Assembly (NCBI GenBank): GCA_947247005.1
Contig: OX365947.1
Coordinates: 34,676,760-34,740,759 of the forward strand
DNA from: Spisula solida
Taxonomy: Eukaryota > Mollusca > Bivalvia > Venerida > Mactridae
DNA: 64,000 nucleotides
Reading direction: 5' to 3'
Below are positions 37,658-51,800 of the stretch, in pieces. Below the pieces are notes generated by a model. That model was not told the DNA's origin. It worked only from the letters and a program-made list of their open reading frames with translations, and did no database searches. The position numbers were made by a program, and so were the translations under genes. How positions within the stretch are numbered: position 1 is the first letter of the stretch; the number at the start of each line of letters is the position of its first letter.

Positions 37658-40600
37658 ATGGACGGCGGTGAAGAACAACAACCTGCTCCAGAAGCAAATC
37701 CAGGTATTTTAAGAGATATATAAGCAAATTACACGCATCTCACCATACCTCGGAGGAAGAAAATATCACTCAGAATAAACGCACTATTGTCATTCTTTAA
37801 AATTCCATTGATAATGGTTATTTTAACCGACATCTTTGCACCTCAAACTTGTGCCAAAGTGACAATCACTTTGGTTTTAGCTTTTACCTAACTTGGCTAA
37901 GGCAATACATCTCGCCAAAGTATGGTGTTGTAGTTGTTTTGGGTTAGTGGAGTGGTTGATCCAGACGATAGGGTATGTAACAGCTACTGTAGTTTACAAC
38001 TGTATGGTGTCTATCAGCTGACAGGCCAGGCTATCTCAGTTGGTAAATTGTAGAGCTAACATACCTGTCAAGACACATGCATTTTTTGTGTGTCACCCTC
38101 AATAAAGCCCTAGATCATGCACACAATAGAGTATTCAATTCAAAAAGGGTAAATCATCGGCACAATGAACATGCAAATTTGTCATATCGTGGTGGTATGG
38201 GTTGTGGCGCGGTATCAGAAATGGCGCACCTATCTATCTATCTTCTTGATAATGTCAACACCAATTTCTGAGATAAGTGGTCTTTTCTTGAGTTTAAGAC
38301 CCAAAATGACATACATTTCCAGTATATTTTTGGAAGGATGTATGGTTTTGGTCTGTAATGCAAATAAACAATGTTCATTTTAGTAAAATTTGGTGCTTTT
38401 AGAACTTGAAAGGTATGCTTTACCCATAATTATTTGTTGTTATTTTCTTATGTCACTTTATTCCTCAAATATCGTAATCACACAAATTTGTAAAATGAAA
38501 TTTTAACTTCAAATTTTTTTTGTAAAGAGCACTGGCATCCATGTTTACACCATGTAATATGATTAAAATGTCCTACACACTGTCAAACACAGGAAATGGT
38601 GTCCAGAAGGATGTAACTTTCTTATTAAGAAAAACTGAAAAAACTAGTCAAAATCTGAAATAATATGTTTTGAAAATTTTGTTAATATTAACTGTCATTG
38701 ATATTTTCGGCATTCCCAAGTCAAGTTGGTGACAGATCAGACTATGCAAATGACATGAATGATTCTTACATGACAGTAATAGATGATTTAACACTTGTTT
38801 GGACATCTTCAAATTGTCTTGGTGACTCAAAAAGTATAATGGCAATTAGTAACCAGTGCAATTCTGTCTCGATACTAATTATTGATTTATTATCTAAGAA
38901 GTATACAAACCAAGCTAACTATTATATAAAAATGGACTATATAGCCATAAAATAAAATTGGAAACAACTACATCATGAATCCTTTTATTTTTTTACCTCT
39001 AGGGACCTATAGGAAAGGTGCGCCATTTCATATCACGCGGACCTGCAATAATAAGCTGAGCGTGTCTTTCATTGTAATGGTCATACAACATGCATTGATG
39101 GAATTGACTATTGATATTTAGTGTCAACATGTTCCCATTGAATTGCCCTATCATTGCTCAATCACTTTAATTATGAACGTTTTATATTTATAACAAAATA
39201 ATGACGTAAACTGTTAAGTGCGCCATTTCCAATACCACGGGGATACAATCTTTTTTAATGGTGTCATTCGGCTTGTTCGTCCAAGGTATATATTATGAAT
39301 CAGTACTTATTAGGGAATGTATGTCATATTTGGTTTGAAAAACTCAATTTTCTCTGTGTTGTAGGACTTCGCCCCCCCCCCATACCCCGCTATAAGGGGC
39401 GACCACTCTTACAAACCCTGATCAATAAGTTGAAAGCCAAATATGGATAAAACCATATAATCAGGTCTATTATATAACCCGATTTGTGTATCCTCCCGAT
39501 TTGTATATCATATACAGATCTGTGTATACGTTGATACACAAATCGGGATATGTCATAAGAAAAGTTGGAATATTTTTTTAATAAGGAAAAAGTGCATTTC
39601 GTTGTATGAACTATATATATGTGCATGTATCACATGTTTCAGCACAATTATCATTTGTTATGCCTATCAGTGCGTTTCTTGCGTATTTACCTTTTTCCTA
39701 ACAGGCACATTTAGCAAGATAATTAAAGAAAAAAAGACTGTTTATTAAAATATGTTCGTATTCAAAGATATGCATCAGAGTTCTTAGTTTTAAACAATTT
39801 ATTGCAATTGCATATTTATGCAATAATCCCGATTTTTGTATCAATTGATACACACATCTGTATATGATATACAAATATGTGTATTAATATTATACACAGA
39901 TCGGGCGATATAATAGACCTGATAATAATATAATAATGATAAAGACTTTTATTTTACGAGGAAACTCATTTATAAACTGGATAGTTTCTATAGGCCCGTT
40001 TTAATATGTTTTCCCTTTTTTCAATTTAGTGATGTGATGTGACTTCCGGTTCCCTTGCCCTTCAAAGACCATTGACAGCTATGACAGCATAATTTATCGT
40101 AGACTCATGACAGGGGCAGAGTCACATACTGCAGAATTACGACAGGGGTTGTGGGTTCTCATATCATAGAGATGAACCTAATTGTCTATACAACTTCATC
40201 CTTCTTTTAAAAGCCAGTATCAACTGCACATTCACTGCATTTACTTGGAGAAACTAACCTATTTCAATGTTTGTCAGAATCTCAACAGGAGCAGAAACCA
40301 ACTGAACCTGCCCAGGAGAAAACAGAGGAAACCCCAAGTACTGAACAAGCTCCAGAGTCACAACAAGCTGAGAGTGAAAAACCTGAAGATGCGGGTCAAC
40401 AAAAAGAGGAAAAACCTGATTTAGCTGAGCAACAAGAAACAGCTGAACAAAAAGGTAAACTCCAGATTAAGTTGTGTACAGTACAACCTCTCCAGAGCAG
40501 TCCTCTGTAGAGCAACAACCTCTATTACAACACCTTCAAAATTTACCTAAGCTGATATATAATAACCTCTGTACATCAACAACCTCTGTACAATTGCTAA

Positions 40601-42801
40601 TATTTGCAGCTCCCAAAGGGTGTTGCTCTACAGAGGTTGTACAGTATATTCTCAAGAAATGTTTCTGCTAGCTTCAATAAGTCACAACAGCCAGTATAAT
40701 ATGTGCATGATCATCAGAGCTACATATAAGCTTTGGGTGTAATTGCATTATCACCCCCTGATTTTTTGTAATTGGGTATTTTGTCATTACAATGGGAACC
40801 AAAAATGTTTTATCCCCTAAGTTCAAATCAATTGGGTAATATTTTTATTGACGAATATTGTATTTTTTAAACATAATATTCTTCAATATTAGAAGCAACG
40901 CACCACAAATGACCTGTAACAACGAAAACTTGGTCATTCAATCCTTAATTTGCTTACAGAAGAATAGTCATGTTTTGGGTTTTGACAATACTGTTGATAG
41001 TTTCGTTCAATAAACTTTCTACACAAGCCTGTGACAGTATAGTGGAATTACTAATTACTTCATCTATTATTTTCTTGCAAATTACTTTGCCATCATCCGC
41101 GCCAGAAGAAAAGAAACTATGCAAAGTCATAATTTGTGTTGGTTCTGTTCGTTTTTCCTGCCGTGAGCAGCCATGGTTGAAAACGAAATTATGGCGGACA
41201 GAGTTTACACATTTCCAATCATACACTGGTTTAATATATTTACTATTTACCGTAATGAATGGAATGGAGAGCACTAGCTTTACCAACGCGGTTCTGTCTG
41301 AAGCCTTCCGAATTGAAATAATCAACCAGTCTACGGATTCGGAAATTGCTTAAATATGTAAACATAAGCTCATATTCATATTTTAATTGCGTGATTGTAC
41401 GCACTCATTTAAAAATAATTACGTTTTAATGAAAATTAATTGCATACTTTTGTAAATACGCTGCTTATCTGTAGCTCTGATTATTATGAATGATAGATCT
41501 GTGCCTTTTGATAATTATCGGTACTTGTGTATTATTTTTTTACATGCTGTGCAAGTACAGTAACAAGGGTAAACAGAAAACTACATAAAGGAAATAGCAT
41601 GCTTTAATTAATTATTTTATTATTTAATTATTAAAATTTGTAGAAGATGCTCCTGCTGAGACAGCACAGGCTGAAGCCACTGAAGGTCAGAAACCTGAAG
41701 AAGCAGGTGAACAAAAACCAGCAGAACAAGAGCAGTCAGAAGTACCACAATCCACCGAAGCTGAACAAGGTTAATATAAGATAAAGATGAATTTTTGAAC
41801 TTGCAATTTAGAATAATCTTTTACATGACTGTAAGGATTTTGTGAACCATATTGAATATTGGTCTAGAACCAGATATGTTATCCACAATAAATGAAGTTA
41901 TTATTTTTGTTATTATTTTATTATCCAATAACTTTTTTTTCAGGTAAAGAACAAAGTGCTGAAGGAGATGCTGTGGGTGAGACAGTAGTGGATGGTGTGC
42001 CTAAACCTGAAGTTCAAGAACAGAAACCAGATAGTGAGGAAAGTAAACCTGAAGGTGAAGTACAAAAACCTGCTGAGGGGACTGAGCAAGCCACTGAGGG
42101 AGCAGAACAGAAACCTGCTGAGGGGACTGAGCAAGCCACTGAGGGAGCAGAACAGAAACCTGCTGAGGGAGCAGAACAGAAACCTGCAGAGGGAACAGAA
42201 CAGAAACCAGCTGAGGAAACTGAGCAAAAACCTGCTGAGGGAGCAGAACAGCAAGCCACTGAGGGTACAGAACAAAAACCTGCCGAAGGAGAAGCTACAG
42301 AACAAAAACCTGCTGAAGGACAAAGTGCCGAACAGAAGCCTGATGATACTGCTGGTGAACAGAAACCAGCAGACTCTACTGAACAAGGTAATGTGGATAT
42401 CTTGATATCAAGCCTTGCACATGACCATTAACATGTGAAACTCATTCTTTCTACCTTTTTGGCCTCAGACCTGACCGTTCCATCTTTGTATATATATAAA
42501 GATACTCTATTAGGACATGGAGTAAAGCTTATCGTCAAACAGCGTTCTCTAGATTAAACAACTTCTGAATGTGTTTATGTACAAACTGTGGGAATGACAT
42601 CGTTTGGAATGGCTGTAACTGAACATGATATTTTTATAAATTTTTTTCTAAAGCTGCAGATGATGATGACGAAGAAGAGAAGGAAGAAAAAGATGAGGAA
42701 CCAAAAATTCCCGATGATTTCTATTATGAATTTGAGAAGTTCTCATCTCGTGCTGTGGTGACAGAGGGATCTGGTCTGCCAGAAGACATGCTTACATTGC
42801 A
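37658..42801 (+). CDS. CFAP44: CFAP44 exons 1-5: acidic repetitive N-terminus
   Basis: Encodes residues 1-313. Exon 1 gives only 15 residues. Exons 2-4 (residues 16-264) are almost entirely Glu, Gln, Lys, Pro and Ala, with the recurring unit 'EQKPAEG' separated by 'TEQATEGA'-type spacers. At DNA level this is a degenerate in-frame coding minisatellite at 42061-42380. Exons 1-4 all end in phase 1, so they could be skipped or duplicated without breaking the frame. Exon 5 is DE-rich and enters the conserved part at '[20 protein letters not shown]'. Confidence 0.9.
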
Positions 42802-45800
42802 GTATCCTTTACTCATAATTTCTGTTTGCTTGTTTTACTAATAATTTCTGTTTGATTTGCTTGTTTTACTTATAATTTCTGTTTGCTTGTTTTAACTTGT
42901 AGTATACTGTTCAGTGTTCACCTTAAGATCATAGCAATAAGAAAACCACAACTAAATTAACAATATTTATAGCCTGAAAGTTGTTTTCTTTGTTTAACAT
43001 ATTCAATTATTACTAGTAGATTGGCAATTGAGGCAGTCATTATATAACAATGTTTTGTGTCCCACGATGTCACCGTGTGTCTGGCGTGGACATGATTATA
43101 TGCAGGTATGATCCAAATTTGTATCACCATGTGAAATTGTGCGCATAGGGTTTTTGTTTTTCTGGAAACTTGTTTTTAAAAGCAGAGATATTACCCTTGC
43201 TTGTAGCCTAATTTTCATGGGGTTTCCATACACTCTGTCTTGTATAGTCCAGAGAATTTGACACGACCCTTGACCTTCTATTGGCATAATTTAACAGCTG
43301 ATATATATATATATTGTGAATATTTGTAATCCTGTTTGTATGTATCATATGCGTGAAGCATCACGAAGCTGCTCGAGCCCTAATACAAACGGAAATTAAT
43401 ATTTTCAACGCAAGAAGCTTGTAATATATTCATGCATATCAGGATCAAGTCAAATTCTCTGTACTACATTTTCTTTAATATACATGTATACATTTTGTAA
43501 AAACAATTTTTATCCTTAACTTGATTCAAGGCGTTCATTTGGTTATGACTGCACAAAACGTGCCAACTTGCACCTTCTCAATGAAAGGACGGTTGTATTT
43601 GCTGCTGGTAATATGGTTCTTATCCTCGACCTCCAGACGAAAGATCAAACATTTATACGCAGTACAAGTGGTGGTGGTATCGGTGCCATTACGGTAAGGG
43701 TGTTGATATATGTAGACGATTTTGTTCATGCAGTTTACAGTTTATTTGTAATACATTAGGCATTATGTCCATGAATTAACATAGAGCAAATGTACATGGA
43801 AACATTATTACATGGTCAACAGTCAAATAATTTTTTTAATTAGATAATGAATAGCATAAACACAATTCTGTTTATACCAGTGTCTGTTTTTCCATTGCTT
43901 CAAATAATTTCAGTTATCTTTTAAAGATATTTTGTTTTGCTCAACGCCTTAGCATTTTAGCAAATGTATGAAAGGGTTTTACACTGCTCTCCTCCCCCTC
44001 CCATATGTCATACCCCCTTCTTTATACCATTGTGAAGGCAGCCCCTCCCCCCCATTGATCCCCACATGAAAAGTTCAGTTGATCTTTAACCAGTTGTTGT
44101 GAAACTCAGAGGTAAGACTAAGTTCATCATGGGGAGTTGATTTCATCCTCAAAATCAACAGTAAATTAATTTTTCTATGAATATCGATGATTTTTCAGTA
44201 TTTTTTTATCTGTTTTTAAACAGGTTCATCCAAGCAGGAATTATTTTGCTGTAGCAGAGAAGGGAAGCTCACCCAACATCAATATTTATGAGTGGCCATC
44301 ATTAAAATTGTACAGAATTCTCAGAGGTGGAACAGAAAAATCATATTCATTCGTAGATTTCAAGTAGGTGATCAATGCTATTTTCTAATTTGCTTAGTTT
44401 ATTGAAGTTATTGTAAAATATTCATTTTATTTGTCTGTCATAGATTTGTGAAAAGTTTGATAAATTCCCTTCATATGGGGCACATATGTATAGGATAACA
44501 ACATAGTATTACTGGTGTGGTTCAATTTTCCCCATGATCTGTCAATCTTTGAAGAGTTATGTCCCTTTCTGGTATTCTGTTGAATGGCACTTGTGTTCTA
44601 TGAACACATCTTTTCATGGCAGAACATGTTGTATATTTAGGTTACAGATTTATTTATTATCAATGATAATTATTTGTGTCATATTCATACATGTTTATGA
44701 TTACAAATATATTTCATCATCATGCTAACTAACACTGACTTGTTTATATTGTAGTCCGGATGGTACCCTGCTGGCCTCACAGGGAGGTGATCCAGATTTC
44801 ATGTTAACTAACACATACTTGTTTATATTGTAGTCCTGATGGTACCCTGCTAGTCTCACAGGGAGGCGATCCCGATTTCATGTTAACTAACACATACTTG
44901 TTTATATTGTTGTCCTGATGGTACCCTGCTGGCCTCACAGGGATGTGATCCAGATTTCATGTTAACTAACACATACTTGTTTATATTGTAGTCCTGATGG
45001 TACCCTGCTGGCCTCACAGGGAGGTGATCCAGATTTCATGTTAACTAACACAGACTTGTTTATATTGTAGTCCTGATGGTACCCTGCTGGCCTCACAGGG
45101 AGGTGATCCAGATTTCATGTTGACTGTGTGGGACTGGAAACAAGAGAAGACCGTGTTACGATCTAAAGCTTTCTCTCAGGATGTGTTTAGAGCAACTTTC
45201 TCTACAGAACTGGAAGGTCAGCTGACTACATCAGGAACTGTGCATATCAAGTATGTTACCATAGCAACGTATTGATTGTGATTTATATGATACTTCTTTG
45301 TACTGACAGAAGAAGCTATCTCTTTCCTACATAAATGTTAAATTTCATCATACATCAATATTTATGTTACAAAATGTATAATGTTCATGAACATTGCTTT
45401 TGTAACGCAAAAGTATTACAATGCTGATAGTAAAGTATGAAAATCTACAAAATGTTTACTGGTATTCAAGTACAAGAAAGTAAATCTAACTGGTGGTTTG
45501 AAAAACATACATGTGGTTATACACAAATATGGTAGGTGCAGATTATAATCTTCGTGTGAACTAAATTTTAGGTTTTGGAAAATGGCGGACACTTTCACGG
45601 GTCTGAAACTTCAAGGAGAGCTTGGTAAATTTGGACGTACTGAAATCACGGACATAGAAGGTTATGTAGAATTACCTGATGGGAAAGTATTGTCCGGATC
45701 AGAATGGGGTAACATGCTGCTATGGGATGGTGGACTGATCAAAGTGGAAATTAGGATGAAGAATAAGAAATCATGTCATACCGGTCCAATCCAACAAATC

Positions 45801-48800
45801 TTACTGGATGAGGGAGAACTCATGTCTGTCGGGATAGATGGATATATTCGGGTATGTTAGTGTGATGTAATTATAGTGTTCCTCAATATACATTTTAACA
45901 CCATTCTTCATGCTTCACATGTATGTATGTATTTAAAATTCGTAAATTCATGATACTCTTGAAAATAACAACACTTTAAAAAGATCATGGTTGGCTGGTG
46001 GCATCAAAACAGGAAAGCTTGCTCCCTTTCATGTCCTTTTGATGACGGATGCCATCTTGAATGAGGTGTCAAGAGTGACTTTTACAAATTGTAGAAGTTA
46101 TTTCACAATCTATTGAAAATAAATAAGTATAAACTGACCTAAAAAACCCACTACAGTATCTACAGTATGTACACGTCTTATAGTTCTCTCAATCTGTAAG
46201 CATTTAGTGCTGATTTTATTGTACAATAATACTTTATATACATTTTAATACGGTAATTAAATACCTGGATAGAGTACAAGAATATAAATTAGGTTTGATT
46301 CCCAAGTTGGGCAGGTTTATATACAATGTATGTAGAAGAGCGTGTTACTACTGTACGATGAATTCCTGGAACACTGATAAGGTCAACTGACTGAAAATAT
46401 AGGATGAAATTCAATAGAAACAAGTTTTTACTTAAAGTGGGATTTAAACCCATACTGTCTGGTGACATCATGATATTGAGTGTACATGTTCTAGGTATGG
46501 GATTTTGAAGCTATAGATACAGCTGATTCTACAGATGACTCTGGTATGTTTGAGATTGATCCTATGAATGAACTCAAAGTGGGTAACGATGTACAACTCA
46601 AAAGTATCCTTAAATCTATAGATGCAGAAAATGAGCCGACCATCTGGTATGCTCAGGTAAGCCTGTTCACAATCATTAATATTACTTATTGTTACGATTC
46701 TAGATTAAGAGTAATATTAATCTGACTCACTTGAAGTCAAAGGTCATTGGCCAATCTGGCAGGAAAACCCGAATGACCACGCCTTGTCTCGGTCAAATAC
46801 AAAAAAAACAAGCATTTATCAGACATTCTATGAAGTCTTTATTGTCTATGCTGGACAAAGTTTCACATACTTTGTGCTAGGAATAAAATGCAACGCTCCA
46901 TCAATGTCATCATTTATCCACCTGAGACATCATATATATCTGATATAAGATTTGTTTAGTAATGCCTGACAAGTGTGAGGTAATGCTTACTTCACAATAA
47001 TCTGTCTTTCAGACTTTTTTCTAGTTTTCAGTTTTCTATTTTCTGTGTCAATTATAAAACTTTAAAAATTTGATCTTTCAAATATGTGTTCTTACATTTG
47101 ATTGGTATGTATTGTTTCAGGATGCCAATGGTGGTATATGGAGATTGGATTTATCATTCTCTCACACATCAAGTGCACCAGAGAAGATGTTTACATATCA
47201 TGCTGGTACAATCACAGGATGTGATATGTCACCTGTATCACAGATACTGGCAACCACTGGTGCTGATAGTAAGTTCATCAACTTCTTACTGTCTGCGTCT
47301 TCTATGTGCTGCTACTATTATCTTATTTGTTTTATGTGTAGCAAACTGTTACCTGGATTTTACTAAAGCAAATAAAAATAATGTTTAACACATATATGAC
47401 ATAATGTTTACATTGTTTTTGTGCTTTGTATTACTACTAGTCTTAAATTTTGAATACTTTATACTGTAAACCAATTTACTTTCACGACTACTAACTTTCG
47501 CGTTTTTAAGTTTTTCGCAATGTCAATATTAATGTTTTTAGCACGAAATAATTTCTTGGTTTACAGTATATGATAACCATTAAACCTTACTTTAAATCCT
47601 TTAATTTCCTATTGTTTATACGATGGTAAGTCCACTTTTCAATGGATGTCTTATTGTTGAGTATGTATTATTTACTGTGTTGTTGAACCGTAAGCATTGT
47701 ACAAACTCTGGTAAAAAGTATATTTATATATGCATGTGAACGTGTTTTTACATTCTATTTACCCTGTCTGTTTTTTTTTAGACACTGTTCGTGTATTTGA
47801 CTATGTTCAACAGAAACAGATTTGTGATACAAAATTTGCCGCTGGTGGTACTTCATTGATATGGATCCCAGAAATTGTAAGTTGACCATATGTTTATATG
47901 AACTTAGCCCTTGTCAATTGTCTGGGACCAAGTAATTATGGATTTGTAATTTGCCAAGTAACTTTTGCAGGAAATATATATAGAGTATAACTGAAACTGT
48001 TCTCTTTTGCTGATTTGGACAAACAGTTCAAATTTACTGACCTTGAACTTAGGAGTGTTAAAATTAAAAACTGAACCCAATGGCTGTAGGAGCCAGAAAT
48101 GTCTAAGCATCACACATACTGATCTAGTGTTACAGAGTCAGCAATGTGCCTTAATGTTTTAGAGCTTTATCCTGATTGAGCTTATTATTCTGGCTTGTTA
48201 CTCTGTCTAGCAACTAAACTGATATTGCACTACCAATTTCAGTTAATATCAACTCATTTGTAAAAAAAATATTGAAACTACGTAAAGTAATATATGTCCA
48301 CCATTTGTAAAAGTTGGTGTATATTAGAAATTTTTTTCTACTTCTCCATTCTTGCCTACACTTACAAATTTAATGTTGGCTTAATTTCCGAGATAATTCA
48401 ATATTTCCCGCCTTATACCCTATGTACTGTGGTGACAGCGACCATATCGGCGTCATTTGAGCAACTTTTATTTGGAGTTGTTTTGGTGGCGCAGTCGGTA
48501 TGGTCGCGGTCACTTCAGTGCTAGGCGCTGTGGCCGTTGGGATCGTGGGTTCGAATCCCACTCACACCGGGTGAGGGTTCATATACGATTTCTAAATATT
48601 ATTTTTTTTAATGAAATATTATAAGACATGTTGTATATTGCAGATTGATCCTAAAGGTGGGTCGGTGATTGTTGGTTTTGAAGATGGTGTAGTGAGAGCT
48701 CTAGGGATCAGTAAGATAGGAGAGGATACATCACGTAAGAAGAAACATCATGAATGTAGTATGGAACTATTACAAGCATTCAAACCTCACAGTCTAGCTG

Positions 48801-51800
48801 TTACATCTCTAGCTGTAGATGCTCATGGTGATATTCTGGCATCTGGGGTAGGTGTTAATAGTTGTTTTATTACAGTACAACCTCTCAAGAGACGCCCTCT
48901 GTAGAGCAACAGTCTCTCTATAACAACACCTTCAAAATTTCCCTAAGGTGACATTTACTCCAAAGATAACCTTTGCAGAGCAACAACCTCTATACAACAG
49001 CCAATATTTGCAGCTCCCAAAGGGTGTTACTTAGCAGAGGTTGTACTGTATATTTATTCCTGGCTTGCTCAGTTGGTAGAATGTTAGGAGTGTACTCCAA
49101 GTTATGTGTAAATAAATAAGTTTGAATATAATTGTATTATAGACTGACCCTGTCATTTCGCTGTTTTTGGGTTGGCACATAGTTTGAAAAATGACACATA
49201 CATCTTTGTAGAATCCACAATTATTAAAACTGCATATTTAAATGATTTTCTGATATTGTTTGTCAATAATCTAGCACATTATCTTGTATCTGTGAATACT
49301 TATTGTTATGTTAATTTTGACATGATTTCAGCCTTCGTACCCATAACTGTTTTGTTTTTATTAATAGGACATATACTGTATTTCAGAGTTCTGATGGTTC
49401 GGTGTTTTTTATGACCATTGGTAAAACATATGAACCTATTGGCTTTACAAAGGTTGCTGGTCCAGTCACCAAAGTACAATGGTCTCCTGATAGATTTGTA
49501 AGTATATTGTGATGTACATCTTACTGCTTGGTGAATCAGAAACAGTTTGAAATATTTTTGTTTTTGTCAATAAAGGTCACATCAATTTTCTTTTGGCTGT
49601 GCTTTCTTTTCATCAGTAACACAACAGGCCTATTACCAACTCTGATATTCCCAATCACCAAAACATAGACACATTCCCTGTGAAAAAAAACCAATACACT
49701 TGACCATTTATCATGAAATTTATTGCTCTGAGAAATTGTTAAGAAATGAATATGATATTCAGAAACTTCCTATTTTCTTAATTAGGAAGTAATAAATATT
49801 TACATTTTTTATGCCTCCCCCATCTTTGATGAGGGGGTTTATTGCTTTGCACATGTAGGTGGGCTGGCTGTCTGTCGGTCGGTAGACTAATTGGTTTCCG
49901 TTCAATTACTCAAGAATGCTTTGTCCCAGGATCTTCAAACTTTACATTAAGGTTCATCATCTACAGTAGATGATCCCTATTGATTTTCAGGTCAGTAGGT
50001 CAAAGGTCAAGGTCAATGTGACCTTTACCCTTTCTGATTATTTGGCTGTCTTGGGGGCATACAGGTTTTATAAACATCTCTTGTAATCCTTTTAATTTTT
50101 TAATTCAAATATCCATAGCGTTTTATATATAAAGATTTTAACAAATCTTGCTTGTACTGATGATACCCATGAAAATTTGACAACTATTTCGATTTGCCTC
50201 CACATGTGGAGTAGTTGCTGATTCCTTGTGGAAGGGAAATTAGTACTGGTTAAGATAAAATCCAGAAAACTGGTTTGATGAATCAGCTGCCATATATAAC
50301 AAAACAAAATTAAAACATTGTTAAACCTGAATAAACTGATGGTACGACATTTTGTATGTTTTCAGGATAAGACAACTCTGCTTGTATTTTGTGCTGGCGG
50401 TATTGTGCAAGAAATAGATTGGCCAGAAGATGGAAAGTTTGATACCTCTCATTCATTTGAGATTAAAGGCATGAAGAGTCGAGTGTTTAAGTTTGGCAGT
50501 ATCAAGTCTAGATTGAGGGTGAGTGCAATTTGTCATTCTAGGTTTGAGTTATTTGAAATTTCTATGAATCGGAAAATGTTTCCATGTCTGCTTAGCTAGC
50601 ATCTAGTTGGCTACCAAACTAGCATGAAACTGGGATTATCAGGTAAGTACTGTTAGTGATACGGAAATATTGTTGATTATTGCGAATTTACTAAATAAGT
50701 GTTAGTTTTAGCTTACATATAGCGCTCAACTAAGAAATGAAAAATCTGCTAATTTTTCTGCATGCCAAATGTCTGAATTACAGAATTTGTTTAGTTATTG
50801 ACCCGTGGAAATATCCATTTACAGGTATACAGTAATAGTGTTTTTTCATGCCTTACATGCTCTCCTGTTTCTGTTGAATGCTGGCTTCCCTGTCTGATAT
50901 GTTAGTATCTTTATACTTGATAATGACAGTATAATTATGAGCTCCGCTGTGCGATTTCCAACCTCTTCAAAAAATAACACAATTGGAGAAAATCACATTT
51001 AGTACAGAGTAGATATTTTTTGTGGAAAAAATGCAAAACAAGTATTTTTCTAGGATCATGTCACATAATGTGTATTTTGTAACATACTAAAATTCTAGGT
51101 CTATACTTGTTGTGAAAGTCGACTTTTTTGGGGTAAAACCTTGCAAATTATAAAAGCGTAGCTCAAATTTTTGGAATCTGTGGATCACTTTGTCATTTAT
51201 GGATGTATTTGATAATAATATTTTGTGATAGGTAGGTTGTTACTTGTAGTTTAAGATATCAAACATCGTTTTCCATGTTAGTGCGCAAAATGCGATATTT
51301 TGGGGCAAAACCTTTAAAAATATAAACAAAACTGTGAGTTTTAGGAATTGGTTGAATACAAAGTTATTAATAAATTTATTTGATAAAAAATCACTGTGAT
51401 AGGTACATAGTGCCTTGTAGTTTAATGCATCAAAAATAAATTGCCAAAATTTTGCGCTTAATGAGAGTCTTTTGGGGGTAAAATATTACAAAATATAAAC
51501 GAAAAAGTGTGAATTTTGGGAATCGGTTGATTATTTTGTAATTTTTACCCCATAAAATAAATACTGCACGTTATGGAGCTTGATTTCAGTATTTTACAAG
51601 ACATCCAGAACACTACATGATTCAACAAATTTGTTTTCTGGGTATTTTATTTCCCTTTTAGTAAATGTTGCACTTACAAGGGGACCTGTGCTAATTAAAT
51701 GACGTCATCATAATTATTGTATTTACGCGACGTCAATAACGTCATTTCAATCGTCATGTCTAGTTTTCATCATGTCATAGCATGTCACTAAGTTGGACCA

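Noticed and set aside
38180..39240. Possible element bounded by 'gaaatggcgcacc' and 'gtgcgccatttc'
   Set aside because: The motif occurs once inverted (38218) and twice direct (39018, 39218), but no extended terminal repeats or target duplication could be followed.
41940..42405. Minus-strand and alternate-frame ORFs over CFAP44 exon 4
   Set aside because: They reflect the repetitive in-frame composition of the real exon.
48486..48571. Type II tRNA gene
   Set aside because: The B-box arm pairs, but the 5' acceptor sequence does not match the 3' end.
49060..49110. tRNA-like A-box 'gctcagttggtagaa'
   Set aside because: No B box at the expected distance.
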